Source: Ancylobacter koreensis (lineage in GTDB: Bacteria > Pseudomonadota > Alphaproteobacteria > Rhizobiales > Xanthobacteraceae). Taken from it: a DNA stretch of 64,000 bases. Below are positions 8,624-17,505 of this stretch, one piece after another. The number at the start of each line of letters is the position of its first letter. Within the stretch, counting starts at the first letter, position 1. The stretch lies in assembly GCF_023016525.1 (NCBI RefSeq), contig NZ_JALKCG010000005.1, positions 1 through 64,000 on the forward strand, given 5' to 3'. The translations under genes and the position numbers were made by a program. The notes under the pieces are model-generated. The model ran no database searches. It was given only the letters and a program-made list of their open reading frames with translations, and was not told where the DNA came from.

Positions 8624-8666
8624 TCACATGCCTCCGATGTGGGCATGTTGTGGGGGTGGCGCGATG

Positions 8667-8699
8667 AAATCAACAAATTTGAGGTTCTGATGTTGATTT
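8667..8699. promoter_or_regulatory. Inverted repeat, candidate DeoR operator
   Basis: Two perfect 9-base arms, AAATCAACA and TGTTGATTT, are separated by 15 bases in an unusually AT-rich patch between the divergent deoR-like gene and proX. Placement 44 bases from the regulator start and about 100 from proX suits control of both. Confidence 0.6.
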
Positions 8700-8802
8700 T
8701 CGTTGGAATGGCATTGATCCTGCAGCGTGACGGCCGTCGCAGAAACAGGCGTCAGGAAACCGGCGCCCAACAGGCCGCACCTTCCAGCTCGGGAGTTCCC
8801 TC

Positions 8803-9771
8803 ATGGTTTCTCTGTTCCGACGCCGATCCGTTTCACGCCTCGCTGCCGCGAGCCTCGTCGCCCTCGGCCTCGCCGCCGGCACCGCGCAGGCCAAGGTGGA
8901 ATCCAACGACCCGATCAAGATCACACTGCACGACTGGACGGGCGAGCTTATCAGCGCCCGCATCATCGGCGAGGTGCTCAAGAAGGCGGGCTACAATGTC
9001 GATTACGTGCAGGCCGACTATCTCGCCCAGTTCGCCGGGCTGAAGACCGGCGACCTGCATCTCGCCCCGGAGATCTGGGCCACCACCGGGCAGGAGGCGC
9101 TCGACGAGGGCGTGAAGTCCGGCAAGGTCGAGAATCTCGGCGAGACCGGCATGATGGCGATCGAGGAATGGTGGTTCCCCGATTACATGAAGGAAAAGTG
9201 CCCCGGCCTGCCGGACTGGCAGGCGCTCAAGAAGTGCGCCGCCGAATTCTCCGCCCCCGAGACCGCGCCGAAGGGCCGCTATCTCGGCGGCCCCGTCACC
9301 TGGGGCGGCTTCGACGAGGAGCGGGTGAAGGCGCTCGACCTCGATTTCGAGGTGGTGCACGCGGGCACCGACGCGGCGCTGTTCGCCGAACTGCAGAGCG
9401 CCTATGACCGCAAGGCGCCCATCGTGCTGTGGATCTACGCGCCGCACTGGGCGCCGATCAAGTACAAGGGCGAGTTCGTCAATTTCCCGCGCTACGAGCC
9501 GGCCTGCTACACCGATCCCGCCTGGGGCTCCAACAAGGAGGCCACCCATGATTGCGGCAAGCCGCGCGGCCCGATCTGGAAGGCCGCCTGGGCGGGGCTG
9601 AAGGACAAGTGGCCGGGCGCCTATTCGACCATCAAGGACGTCAAGATCGACAATAACGAGATGGGCGCCCTCGTCGCCCGCGTCGATCTCGACGGCGAGA
9701 AGGTCGAGGCGGTGGTCGACGACTGGATCGCCAAGAACGAGGCGCGCTGGAAGGGCTGGCTGCCGAAGTAG
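8803..9771 (+). CDS. proX: Glycine-betaine/quaternary-amine-type substrate-binding protein
   Basis: A 322-residue periplasmic protein of the OpuAC/ProX family. The signal peptide covers residues 1-30, ending in AQA. Aromatic residues typical of a quaternary-amine box are frequent (EIWATTGQEA, EEWWFPDYM, VLWIYAPHWAP), and paired cysteines occur at KCPG/KKCA and ACYTDP/HDCGK. An ATG with an upstream GGGAG-like site begins the operon. The substrate is inferred: glycine betaine, choline, carnitine or a relative. It is followed by a hairpin before the ATPase gene. Confidence 0.88.
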   Translation: MVSLFRRRSVSRLAAASLVALGLAAGTAQAKVESNDPIKITLHDWTGELISARIIGEVLKKAGYNVDYVQADYLAQFAGLKTGDLHLAPEIWATTGQEALDEGVKSGKVENLGETGMMAIEEWWFPDYMKEKCPGLPDWQALKKCAAEFSAPETAPKGRYLGGPVTWGGFDEERVKALDLDFEVVHAGTDAALFAELQSAYDRKAPIVLWIYAPHWAPIKYKGEFVNFPRYEPACYTDPAWGSNKEATHDCGKPRGPIWKAAWAGLKDKWPGAYSTIKDVKIDNNEMGALVARVDLDGEKVEAVVDDWIAKNEARWKGWLPK

Positions 9772-9800
9772 CCCGGCCGGACTGACCGCTCTCCCGCTTC

Positions 9801-9828
9801 GACGGCCGGCGCCCCGGTGCCGGCCGTC
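9801..9828 (+). terminator. Hairpin between binding-protein and ATPase genes
   Basis: Perfect 10-base arms, GACGGCCGGC and GCCGGCCGTC, with an 8-base loop lie 30 bases after the binding-protein stop. There is no T-run, so it is read as an mRNA stabiliser or attenuator in mid-operon. Confidence 0.6.
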
Positions 9829-9851
9829 CTCTCCCGCCTCACTCACGGAGC

Positions 9852-10907
9852 ATGCCCGTGCCGTCGTCCGCGGACGCCCCCGTCCTCGCCTGCCGTCACG
9901 TCTCGAAGCTGTACGGCCACGGCGCCGCGCGCTTCCTCGACGGGCGCGCCGCCCCGGAGGAAATGGCCGCTGCCGGCGTCATCCCCGCCGTCATCGACGT
10001 CAATCTCGCCATCGGCCGGGGCGAGACCTTCGTCATCATGGGCCTGTCCGGCTCGGGCAAGTCGACGCTGGTGCGCTGCCTCGCCGGGCTGATCGAGCCG
10101 ACCGGCGGCGAGGTGCTGTTCGAGGGCCGCGACCTGTTCGCCCTGCCCGAGCGCGAGCTGATCCAGCTGCGCCGCCACAGGATGGGCATGGTGTTCCAGC
10201 ATTTCGCGCTGCTGCCCCACCTCACCGTGCTCGGCAACGTCGCCTTTCCGCTCGACGTGCAGGGCATGCCGAAGGCGCAGCGCGAGGCGCGCGCCCGCGA
10301 GATGATCGAGCTGGTCGGCCTCAAGGGCCGCGAGGCCTATTTCCCGCGCGAATTGTCCGGCGGCCAGCAGCAGCGCGTCGGCATCGCCCGCTCGCTCGCC
10401 GCCGACCCGGAGCTGTGGTTCCTCGACGAGCCGTTCTCGGCGCTCGATCCGCTGATCCGCCGCGAGATGCAGGACGAGCTGAAGCGCCTGCAAGCCATCC
10501 TCAACAAGACCATCGTCTTCATCACCCATGATTTCGACGAGGCGGTGCGCCTCGCTGACCGCATCGCCATCATGAAGGACGGACGGCTGGTGCAGGTGGG
10601 CACCGCCGAGGAGCTGATCCTCCATCCCGCCAGCGACTATGTGCGCGCCTTCACCCGCGACGCGCCGCGCGCCAAGATCCTCACCGCCCGCGCCATATTG
10701 CGCACGCCCGGCCCGGACGAGGCCGGCATCGCCGGCATGGTGCCCGCCTCGACGCCCATCGCCGGCTTCGCCCAGCAGGTGGAGGCCACCGACAAGCCCT
10801 TCGCCGTGGTGGAGGACGGGCGCATCCTCGGCGTCATCGACCGCCGCGCCATGATGGACGTGCTGGTGGGGCGCGACCTTGCCGGTCCGGCGGAGCCCGG
10901 CCCATGA
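9852..10907 (+). CDS. proV: Glycine-betaine/proline-type ABC transporter ATPase
   Basis: A 351-residue ATPase of the ProV/OpuAA type. It has Walker A GLSGSGKS (64-71), Q-loop VFQHFALLPH, signature LSGGQQQRVGIARSL, Walker B LWFLDEPFSALDP and switch ITHDFDEA. The long N-terminal segment before Walker A is typical of ProV. A reduced CBS-like tail lies at residues about 285-345. The start has GGAG 5 bases upstream. It overlaps the permease gene by ATGA, indicating translational coupling. Confidence 0.92.
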   Translation: MPVPSSADAPVLACRHVSKLYGHGAARFLDGRAAPEEMAAAGVIPAVIDVNLAIGRGETFVIMGLSGSGKSTLVRCLAGLIEPTGGEVLFEGRDLFALPERELIQLRRHRMGMVFQHFALLPHLTVLGNVAFPLDVQGMPKAQREARAREMIELVGLKGREAYFPRELSGGQQQRVGIARSLAADPELWFLDEPFSALDPLIRREMQDELKRLQAILNKTIVFITHDFDEAVRLADRIAIMKDGRLVQVGTAEELILHPASDYVRAFTRDAPRAKILTARAILRTPGPDEAGIAGMVPASTPIAGFAQQVEATDKPFAVVEDGRILGVIDRRAMMDVLVGRDLAGPAEPGP

Positions 10908-12904
10908 GCGCCCCGGCGCTGGAGGCGGCCCCGCCGCTGGCGCGCCCGCGCGCCGCCGCGCTGCTGTGGCCGGTGGTCGGGGCGATCACGGCGCTCCTCG
11001 TCCTGCTCCCCACCTCCGCCCTGCCGGGCTGGATGTGGAAGCTGCCCCCCTCGTGGAAGCTGCCGCTGGCGGGAGAGGTTTCGGCCTTCGTGAAGTGGCT
11101 GGTGGACAGTGCGGCCCTCGGCCCGCTCGCCTTCATCGACCTCACCCGCGCCATCGCCTGGGTGCTGGACTGGCCGCTGGCGCTCGCCCGCGCGCTGCTG
11201 GTCGCCGGCTTCACCACCGGGCAGGGCTCGCAGGCGGTGCAGTGGTTCCCGCCGCTGCCCTGGTTCGCCGTGGTCTTCCTCGCCGTGGCGCTCGCCGCGC
11301 GGGTGGGCGGGTGGCGGCTCGCCCTGCTGATGGGCGCGGGGCTCGGCTACCTCCTCGTCTTCGGCCAATGGGCGAGCGCCATGGTCACGCTCGCCTCCGT
11401 CCTCGTCGCGGCACCGCTGGCAGTGGCGGGCGGGCTGATGGTGGGCATCGCCTGCCACCGCTCGCCGCGCGCGGAGAAGGCGATCACCCCGCTGCTCGAC
11501 CTCGCCCAGACCGTGCCGGTCTTTGCCTATCTGGTGCCGATCCTCGTGCTGTTCGGCTTCGGACCGGTGTCGGCGATGATCGCCACTATCCTCTACGCGC
11601 TGCCGCCCATGGTGCGCATCGCCGCCGCCGCCTTCCGCGCCGTGCCGGAGGAGGTGGTGGCGCTCGCCCGCATGAGCGGCTGCACGCGCCGGCAGTTCAC
11701 CTGGAAAGTGCTGGTGCCCACCGCCAGGCCCGCTTTGATGCTCGGCGTCAATCAGGTGATCCTGCTCACCCTCAACATGGTCATCATCGCCTCGATGATC
11801 GGCGCCGGCGGGCTGGGGTACGACGTGCTCACCGCGCTGCGCCGGCTCGCCATCGGCGCGGGTATCGAGGCGGGGCTCGCCATCACCGTGCTCGCCATAC
11901 TGCTCGACCGGCTGGCGCAGGCGATGGCGCGCGCCAGCGAGCGCGGCCGCCACCACGGCGCGCGCGCGCCCCGCCGCTATTGGCTCCCCGTGCTCGCCGT
12001 CAGTGCCGCGTTGTGGCTCGCCGCTTTCCTCGCCCCGCCGCTGGCGACTTTCCCGGACAGCCTCCAGCTCTCCACCGCCGCGTGGTGGGACGAGTGGGTG
12101 CGCTGGATCAACATCACCTTCTTCGACACGCTCGACGCCTTCAAGAACGCGGTGCTGCTGAACCTGCTGGTGCCGGTGAAGCGCTTCATGCTGGCGCTGC
12201 CCTGGCCGTGGGTCGCCCTCGTCGCAGCATTCGCCGGCTGGCGCGCGGGCGGGGCGGGGCTGGCGCTCGGCGCGCTGGCGGGAGTGCTGTTCATCGTCTT
12301 CGTCGGGCTGTGGGAATATGCGGCGCTGACGCTCTATCTGTGCGGCGTCTCGGTGCTGGTGGCGGTGACGCTCGGCGTGCCCATCGGCATCTTTGCTTCC
12401 GGCCGCGAGCGCCTGTGGCGGGCGGTGGAGGTGGCCATCGACACCCTCCAGACCCTGCCCTCCTTCGTCTACCTCATCCCCATCGTCATGCTGTTCCGCG
12501 TGGGCGACTTCACCGCGATGATCGCCATCGTGCTCTACGCCATCGCCCCGGCGATCCGCTACACCGCGCACGGGCTGCGCGGCGTGCCGGCGCCTCTGGT
12601 GGAAGCGGGCATCGCCAATGGCTGCACGCGCACGCAGCTCCTCACCCGCATCAAGCTGCCGCTCGCCCTGCCGGACATGCTGCTCGGCGTGAACCAGACC
12701 ATCATGCTGGCGCTCTCCATGCTCGTCATCACCGCGCTGGTCGGCACGCGCGACCTCGGCCAGGAGGTCTATTCGGCGCTCGCCAAGGCCGATGTCGGGC
12801 GCGGCGTGGTGGCCGGCCTCTGCGTCGCCATCATCGCCATGGTCGCCGACCGGCTGATCTCGGCCGCCGCGCTGCGCCTCAAGCGGAGGCTCGGCCTGTC
12901 ATGA
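10904..12904 (+). CDS. proW: Tandem-fused betaine-type ABC transporter permease
   Basis: A 666-residue inner-membrane protein, about twice the usual ProW permease length. It contains two full ProW-like permease domains, each with its own EAA coupling loop: RMSGCTRRQFTWKVLVPTAR near residue 262 and AGIANGCTRTQLLTRIKLPL near residue 570. The repeated flanking motifs are QTVPVFAYLVPI/QTLPSFVYLIPI and GVNQVILLTLNM/GVNQTIMLALSM. One chain therefore probably supplies both halves of the translocation pore. It overlaps proV and the next gene by ATGA. Confidence 0.92.
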   Translation: MSAPALEAAPPLARPRAAALLWPVVGAITALLVLLPTSALPGWMWKLPPSWKLPLAGEVSAFVKWLVDSAALGPLAFIDLTRAIAWVLDWPLALARALLVAGFTTGQGSQAVQWFPPLPWFAVVFLAVALAARVGGWRLALLMGAGLGYLLVFGQWASAMVTLASVLVAAPLAVAGGLMVGIACHRSPRAEKAITPLLDLAQTVPVFAYLVPILVLFGFGPVSAMIATILYALPPMVRIAAAAFRAVPEEVVALARMSGCTRRQFTWKVLVPTARPALMLGVNQVILLTLNMVIIASMIGAGGLGYDVLTALRRLAIGAGIEAGLAITVLAILLDRLAQAMARASERGRHHGARAPRRYWLPVLAVSAALWLAAFLAPPLATFPDSLQLSTAAWWDEWVRWINITFFDTLDAFKNAVLLNLLVPVKRFMLALPWPWVALVAAFAGWRAGGAGLALGALAGVLFIVFVGLWEYAALTLYLCGVSVLVAVTLGVPIGIFASGRERLWRAVEVAIDTLQTLPSFVYLIPIVMLFRVGDFTAMIAIVLYAIAPAIRYTAHGLRGVPAPLVEAGIANGCTRTQLLTRIKLPLALPDMLLGVNQTIMLALSMLVITALVGTRDLGQEVYSALAKADVGRGVVAGLCVAIIAMVADRLISAAALRLKRRLGLS

Positions 12905-13776
12905 GCGATGCGTCGACGCTCGACAAGGTGCGCGGCCTCGCCTTCTGGCAGGGCAAGGTCGATCCCGTGCCGCTGACCGGGGGCATCACCAACACCAACT
13001 TCCTCGTGGAGGACGCCGGCAGGCGCTATGTCGTGCGCGTCGGCGAAGATATCCCCGAGCACGGCATCTCCCGCGCCGCCGAGCTGGCGGCCAGCCGCGC
13101 CGCCCATGCCGCCGGGGTGTCGCCCGCCGTGCTTCACGCCGAGCCGGGCATCCTCGTGCTCGACCATATCGACGGCCGCACCTTCGCGGCGGCGGACGTG
13201 CGCGCCGATCTCGACCGCGCGGTGGCGCTGGTGAAGCGGGCGCATGAGGGCGTGCAGCTTCATCTGCGCGGCGGGGCGCCGGCCTTCTGGGTGTTCCATG
13301 TGGTGCGCGACTATGCGCACCGGCTCGACGCCGCCGGCTTCCGCCTCAAGGCCGAGCTGCCGCGCCTCTTGGCGATCTCCGAAAAGCTGCGCCGCGCCGT
13401 CGGGCCGGTCGATCTCGTCTTCGGCCATAACGACCTGCTGCCGGGCAATTTCCTCGACGACGGCAAGAGGCTCTGGCTGATCGACTGGGACTATTGCGGC
13501 TTCAACTCGCCGCTGTTCGACCTCGGCGGCCTCGCCTCCAACAACGGCTTCAGCGAGGCGCAGACCGAGCGGGCGCTGACGCTCTATTTCGGCGCCCCGC
13601 CGGACGCCGCGCTCACCCGTTCCTTCCGCGCCATGCTCGCCGCCTCGCTGCTGCGCGAGGCGATGTGGAGCATGGTCTCGGAACTCCATTCGAGCATCGA
13701 CTTCGACTACCGCGCCTACACCGAGGACAACCTCGCCCGCTTCGAGGCCGCGCTCGCGGCCCTCGACGGGCCATGA
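12901..13776 (+). CDS. Choline-kinase-like phosphotransferase (APH fold), first copy
   Basis: A 291-residue APH/choline-kinase-fold protein. It has the glycine loop LTGGITNTNF, the Brenner catalytic motif HNDLLPGN (H176-N183, catalytic Asp178) and a metal-binding IDWDYCG (Asp195) with FDLGGLASN. LicA-type choline or ethanolamine kinases share this order. Start ATG overlaps the permease stop. Given its neighbours, phosphorylation of the imported amine or an intermediate is inferred; the substrate is not known. It resembles the second kinase gene later in the same operon. Confidence 0.82.
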   Translation: MSDASTLDKVRGLAFWQGKVDPVPLTGGITNTNFLVEDAGRRYVVRVGEDIPEHGISRAAELAASRAAHAAGVSPAVLHAEPGILVLDHIDGRTFAAADVRADLDRAVALVKRAHEGVQLHLRGGAPAFWVFHVVRDYAHRLDAAGFRLKAELPRLLAISEKLRRAVGPVDLVFGHNDLLPGNFLDDGKRLWLIDWDYCGFNSPLFDLGGLASNNGFSEAQTERALTLYFGAPPDAALTRSFRAMLAASLLREAMWSMVSELHSSIDFDYRAYTEDNLARFEAALAALDGP

Positions 13777-13823
13777 GCCCCGTTCTGAACCCGCTTGCCC
13801 GCGTGCAACGAAATGGACCGCCG

Positions 13824-16274
13824 ATGAGTGCCCCAGACCTTCCCTCCTCCGCCCGCGTCGTCGTCATCGGCGGCGGCATCGTCGGCTGTTCCACCGCCTA
13901 TCACCTCGGCAAGATGGGCTGGACCGACGTCATCCTGCTGGAGCGCAACAAGCTCACCTCCGGGTCGACCTGGCACGCCGCCGGCCTCGTCGGGCAGCTC
14001 CGCACCAGCGCCAACATCACCCAGTTGCTGGGCGAATCCGTCGCGCTCTACAAGCGGCTGGAAGCCGAGACGGGCCTCGCCACCGGCTGGAAGATGAATG
14101 GCGGCCTGCGCCTCGCCTGCAACGCCGACCGCTGGACCGAGGTGAAGCGGCAGGCCACCACCGCCAAGAGCTTCGGCCTCGACATGCAGCTCCTCACCCC
14201 GAAGGAGGCGCAGGAGCTCTGGCCGCTGATGACGGTGGACGACGTGGTGGGCGCCGCCTTCCTGCCGACCGACGGTCAGGCCAACCCCTCCGACATCACG
14301 CAGGCGCTCGCCAAGGGCGCGCGCATGGCCGGCGTCACCCTGATGGAGGAGATCGGCGTCGAGGCCATCGAGGTCGAGCTCGGCAAGGTGAAGGCGGTCG
14401 TCACCACGCAGGGGCGCATCGCCTGCGAGAAGGTCGTGATCTGCGCCGGCATGTGGTCGCGGGCGCTCGGCAAGCTGGCCGGCGTCAACATCCCGCTCGT
14501 CGCCGTGCAGCACCAGTACATGGTGACCGAGCCCATCGAGGGCGTGCCGCGCAACCTGCCGACCCTGCGCGACCCCGACCGCCTGACCTACTACAAGGAG
14601 GAGGTCGGCGGGTTGGTGGCCGGCGGCTATGAGCCCAACCCCATCCCCTGGGCGCAGAAGGGCATTCCCGACGGCTTCCACTTCTCGCTGCTGCAGGAGA
14701 ACTGGGAGCACTTCGAACCGCTGATGAACCTCATGCTCGGCCGCGTGCCGGCGCTGGAGACGGCGGGCGTGCGCCAGCTCATCAACGGGCCGGAGAGCTT
14801 CACGCCGGACGGCAACTTCATCCTCGGCGAGGCGCCGGAGGTGAAGGGCGTCTTCGTCGGCGCCGGCTTCAACGCCTTCGGCATCGCCTCGGGCGGCGGC
14901 GCCGGCATGGCGCTCGCCGAATGGGTGGCGCGGGGCGAACCGCCCTACGATCTCTGGCCGGTCGACATACGCCGCTTCGGCGCCAATCACCGCGACGAGG
15001 GCTGGGTGCGCACGCGCACGCTGGAAGCCTATGCCAAGCACTACACCATGGCCTGGCCCGCCGAGGAGCATGCGAGCGGACGCCCCCTGCGCCGCTCGCC
15101 GCTCTACGACCGGCTGAAGGCGGAGGGCGCGGTGTTCGGCGAGAAGCTCGGCTGGGAGCGCGCCAACTGGTTCGCCGGCGAGGGTGACGAGCCGCGCGAC
15201 CTTTATTCCTTCGAGCGGCCGAACTGGTTCACGGCGGTGGGGCGCGAGCACGCGGCCTGCCGCGAGCGGGCGGTGCTGTTCGACCAGACCTCCTTCGCCA
15301 AGTTCGAGATGGTCGGCCCGGATGCGGAGGCCGCGCTGTCGTGGATCTGCGCCAACGACGTCGACAAGCCGCCGGGAACGCTGATCTACACCCAGCTGCT
15401 CAACGCCAAGGGCGGCATCGAGTGCGACCTCACCGTCGCGCGGCTGGCGGCCGACCGCTACTACATCGTCACCGGCACGGGCTTCGCCACGCACGACTTC
15501 GACTGGATCGCCCGCAACATCCCCGAAGGGCTCGACGCGAAGCTGATCGACGTCACCTCGGCCGGCGCCACGCTCTCGCTGTTCGGGCCGAAGGCGCGCG
15601 ACATCCTCGCCGCGCTGACGGACGACGACATCTCCAACGAGGGCTTCCCCTTCGGCCGGGTGAAGCGCATCGGCGTCGCCGGAGCGCCGGTGACGGCGCT
15701 GCGCGTCACCTATGTCGGCGAACTCGGCTGGGAGCTGCACCTGCCGGTCGAATTCGCCGCCACGGTGTTCGACGCGCTCGTCGAGGCCGGCCGGCCGCAT
15801 GGCCTCGCGCTGGCCGGCTACCGCGCCATCGAGACGCTGCGGCTGGAGAAGGGCTACCGCGCCTGGGGCGCCGAGATCGGGCCGGACCATTCCCCGCTCG
15901 TCGCCGGCCTCGGCTGGGCGGTGAAGCTGAAGTCCAACCGCAACTTCCTCGGCCGCGAGGCGCTGGAGGCGCAGCGCGCCAGGCCGCTGCCGCGCCTGCT
16001 CGCCGGCTTCACGGTGGACGATCCGGGCATCGTGCTGCTCGGCCGCGAAACCATCTACCGCAACGGGCGGCGCGCCGGCTGGCTGTCCTCCGGCGGCTTC
16101 GGCTACACGCTCGGCAAGCCGGTCGGCTACGGCTATGTCCGCGACCCCGACGGCGTGAACGCCGACTACGTGCTCTCCGGCAGCTACGAGCTGGAGGTGG
16201 CGGGCGTGCGCGTGCCGGCCAGCGTCTCCCTCGCCCCCTTCTACGATCCCAAGATGACCAAGGTGAAAGCGTGA
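13824..16274 (+). CDS. Dimethylglycine/sarcosine dehydrogenase-type FAD + aminomethyltransferase protein
   Basis: An 816-residue protein. Residues 1-400 are a DAO-type FAD domain with GGGIVG (16-21) and STWHAAG, whose His51 corresponds to the covalent flavin histidine of dimethylglycine and sarcosine dehydrogenases. Residues about 450-810 are a GcvT-like aminomethyltransferase half (GPKARDILAALTDDDISN, VTYVGELGWELHLP, GYRAIETLRLEKGYRAWGAE) that would pass the methyl carbon to tetrahydrofolate. It demethylates an N-methyl amino acid in the cytoplasm; the substrate is inferred from context. The ATG is chosen over a longer frame that overlaps the kinase gene. Confidence 0.88.
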   Translation: MSAPDLPSSARVVVIGGGIVGCSTAYHLGKMGWTDVILLERNKLTSGSTWHAAGLVGQLRTSANITQLLGESVALYKRLEAETGLATGWKMNGGLRLACNADRWTEVKRQATTAKSFGLDMQLLTPKEAQELWPLMTVDDVVGAAFLPTDGQANPSDITQALAKGARMAGVTLMEEIGVEAIEVELGKVKAVVTTQGRIACEKVVICAGMWSRALGKLAGVNIPLVAVQHQYMVTEPIEGVPRNLPTLRDPDRLTYYKEEVGGLVAGGYEPNPIPWAQKGIPDGFHFSLLQENWEHFEPLMNLMLGRVPALETAGVRQLINGPESFTPDGNFILGEAPEVKGVFVGAGFNAFGIASGGGAGMALAEWVARGEPPYDLWPVDIRRFGANHRDEGWVRTRTLEAYAKHYTMAWPAEEHASGRPLRRSPLYDRLKAEGAVFGEKLGWERANWFAGEGDEPRDLYSFERPNWFTAVGREHAACRERAVLFDQTSFAKFEMVGPDAEAALSWICANDVDKPPGTLIYTQLLNAKGGIECDLTVARLAADRYYIVTGTGFATHDFDWIARNIPEGLDAKLIDVTSAGATLSLFGPKARDILAALTDDDISNEGFPFGRVKRIGVAGAPVTALRVTYVGELGWELHLPVEFAATVFDALVEAGRPHGLALAGYRAIETLRLEKGYRAWGAEIGPDHSPLVAGLGWAVKLKSNRNFLGREALEAQRARPLPRLLAGFTVDDPGIVLLGRETIYRNGRRAGWLSSGGFGYTLGKPVGYGYVRDPDGVNADYVLSGSYELEVAGVRVPASVSLAPFYDPKMTKVKA

Positions 16275-17494
16275 GCACGTCGGCGCAAATCGTCATCATC
16301 GGCGGCGGGGCAGTCGGCACCGGCGTCGCCCTCCAGCTCGCGGAAGCGGGCTTCAAGGACATTCTGCTGCTGGAGCGGGAATCCTCGCTCTGCGCCGTCA
16401 CCAGCCCGCAGGCCGCCGGCCTCGTCGGTCAGGTGCGCTCCTCGCTGGAGCGCACCAAGCTCGCCATGTGGTCGGTCGCCACCTTCGCCCGGCTGGAGCG
16501 CGAATCCGAGATGAAGCCGAGCTGGCGGCAGACCGGCAGCCTGCGCCTCGCCCAGACCGAGGCGCGCGTCGCCGAGTTCCGCCACATGATGGCGGTGGCG
16601 AAGGAGGCGGGGCTGGAGGTGGAGCTGCTCGACGCCCCCGCCGCGGCGAAGCTCTGGCCACATCTCGACTTCGCGGCGGCCAAGGCCATCCTGTTCTGCC
16701 CCACCGACGGCTATCTCCAGCCCGCCGATCTCGTCGCCTCCTATCAGCACGAGGCGCGCAAGCTCGGCGTGCGCTTCAAGACCAGCGCCGGCGTTTCCGG
16801 CATCCGGCTGGAGAACGGCCGCGTTGCCGGGGTCGTCACGCAGGAGGGCGAGGAGATCGCCTGCGCGATGGCGATCAACGCCGCCGGCGCGCATGGCTAC
16901 CATGTCGGGCGCCTCGTCGGGCTGGATCTGCCGGTCATCCCGGTGCGCCACCACTACATGATCACCACCTCCACCGACTGGATCCGCCCGGACATGCCGG
17001 TGCTGCGCATGCCGGACGGCACGCTCTACGCACGCGCCGACGTCAATGCGCTGCTGATCGGCGGCTGGGAGCCGGAGGCGATGTCGCTCGACCCGCGCAG
17101 CTACGGGCTCGGCGACCGGCTGCCCGCCATCGCCGAGGACTGGCCGGTGCTGGCCAATTTCATGGAGGAGTTCCGCCCCTTCGGCGGGCCGCTGTGCGAC
17201 CAGCCGATCCGTCACGTCTTCACCGGCTGGCCGACCTTCACGCCGGACGGGCGCTTCATCATCGGCGAGAGCAAGCAGGTGCCCGGCTTCGTCTGCGCCG
17301 CCGGCTGCAACGCCCATGGCGTCTCGGGATCTGCCGGCATCGGTCGCCACGTGGTCGAGGCGCTGACGGAGAAGGACCCCTCGCCCTATGTGAAAAGCCT
17401 GTCGCCGGAACGCTTTGCCGGCGGCTTCGACTGGGACGAGGCGCGGCGCAGGGCGCAGCATATCCTCGAAACCTATTACCATATCGGCCATTGA
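16271..17494 (+). CDS. FAD-dependent amine oxidoreductase (DAO family)
   Basis: A 407-residue DAO-family oxidase, similar in layout to sarcosine oxidase beta or the FAD half of dimethylglycine dehydrogenase. It has GGGAVG at residues 11-16, GQVRSSLERTKLAMWSV, INAAGAHGYHVGRLVGLDLP and FTPDGRFIIGESKQVPGF. Unlike the preceding gene it lacks the folate domain and has Gln in place of the flavin-linking His (SPQAAG). The start is GTG overlapping the previous stop (GTGA). It may act on a different N-methyl group of the same compound. Confidence 0.82.
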   Translation: MSTSAQIVIIGGGAVGTGVALQLAEAGFKDILLLERESSLCAVTSPQAAGLVGQVRSSLERTKLAMWSVATFARLERESEMKPSWRQTGSLRLAQTEARVAEFRHMMAVAKEAGLEVELLDAPAAAKLWPHLDFAAAKAILFCPTDGYLQPADLVASYQHEARKLGVRFKTSAGVSGIRLENGRVAGVVTQEGEEIACAMAINAAGAHGYHVGRLVGLDLPVIPVRHHYMITTSTDWIRPDMPVLRMPDGTLYARADVNALLIGGWEPEAMSLDPRSYGLGDRLPAIAEDWPVLANFMEEFRPFGGPLCDQPIRHVFTGWPTFTPDGRFIIGESKQVPGFVCAAGCNAHGVSGSAGIGRHVVEALTEKDPSPYVKSLSPERFAGGFDWDEARRRAQHILETYYHIGH

Positions 17495-17505
17495 GGGAGG
17501 TGGGG

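Noticed and set aside
10637-12571. A 644-residue minus-strand frame opposite proV/proW
   Set aside because: Low-complexity Arg/Gly/His/Glu composition and full overlap with the clearly real transporter genes; a GC-driven shadow.
13716-15890. Very long open frame on the minus strand opposite the dimethylglycine-dehydrogenase-like gene
   Set aside because: Arg/Gly/Val/Ala-rich with no recognisable domain; it mirrors a high-GC coding gene on the other strand, where stop codons are rare.
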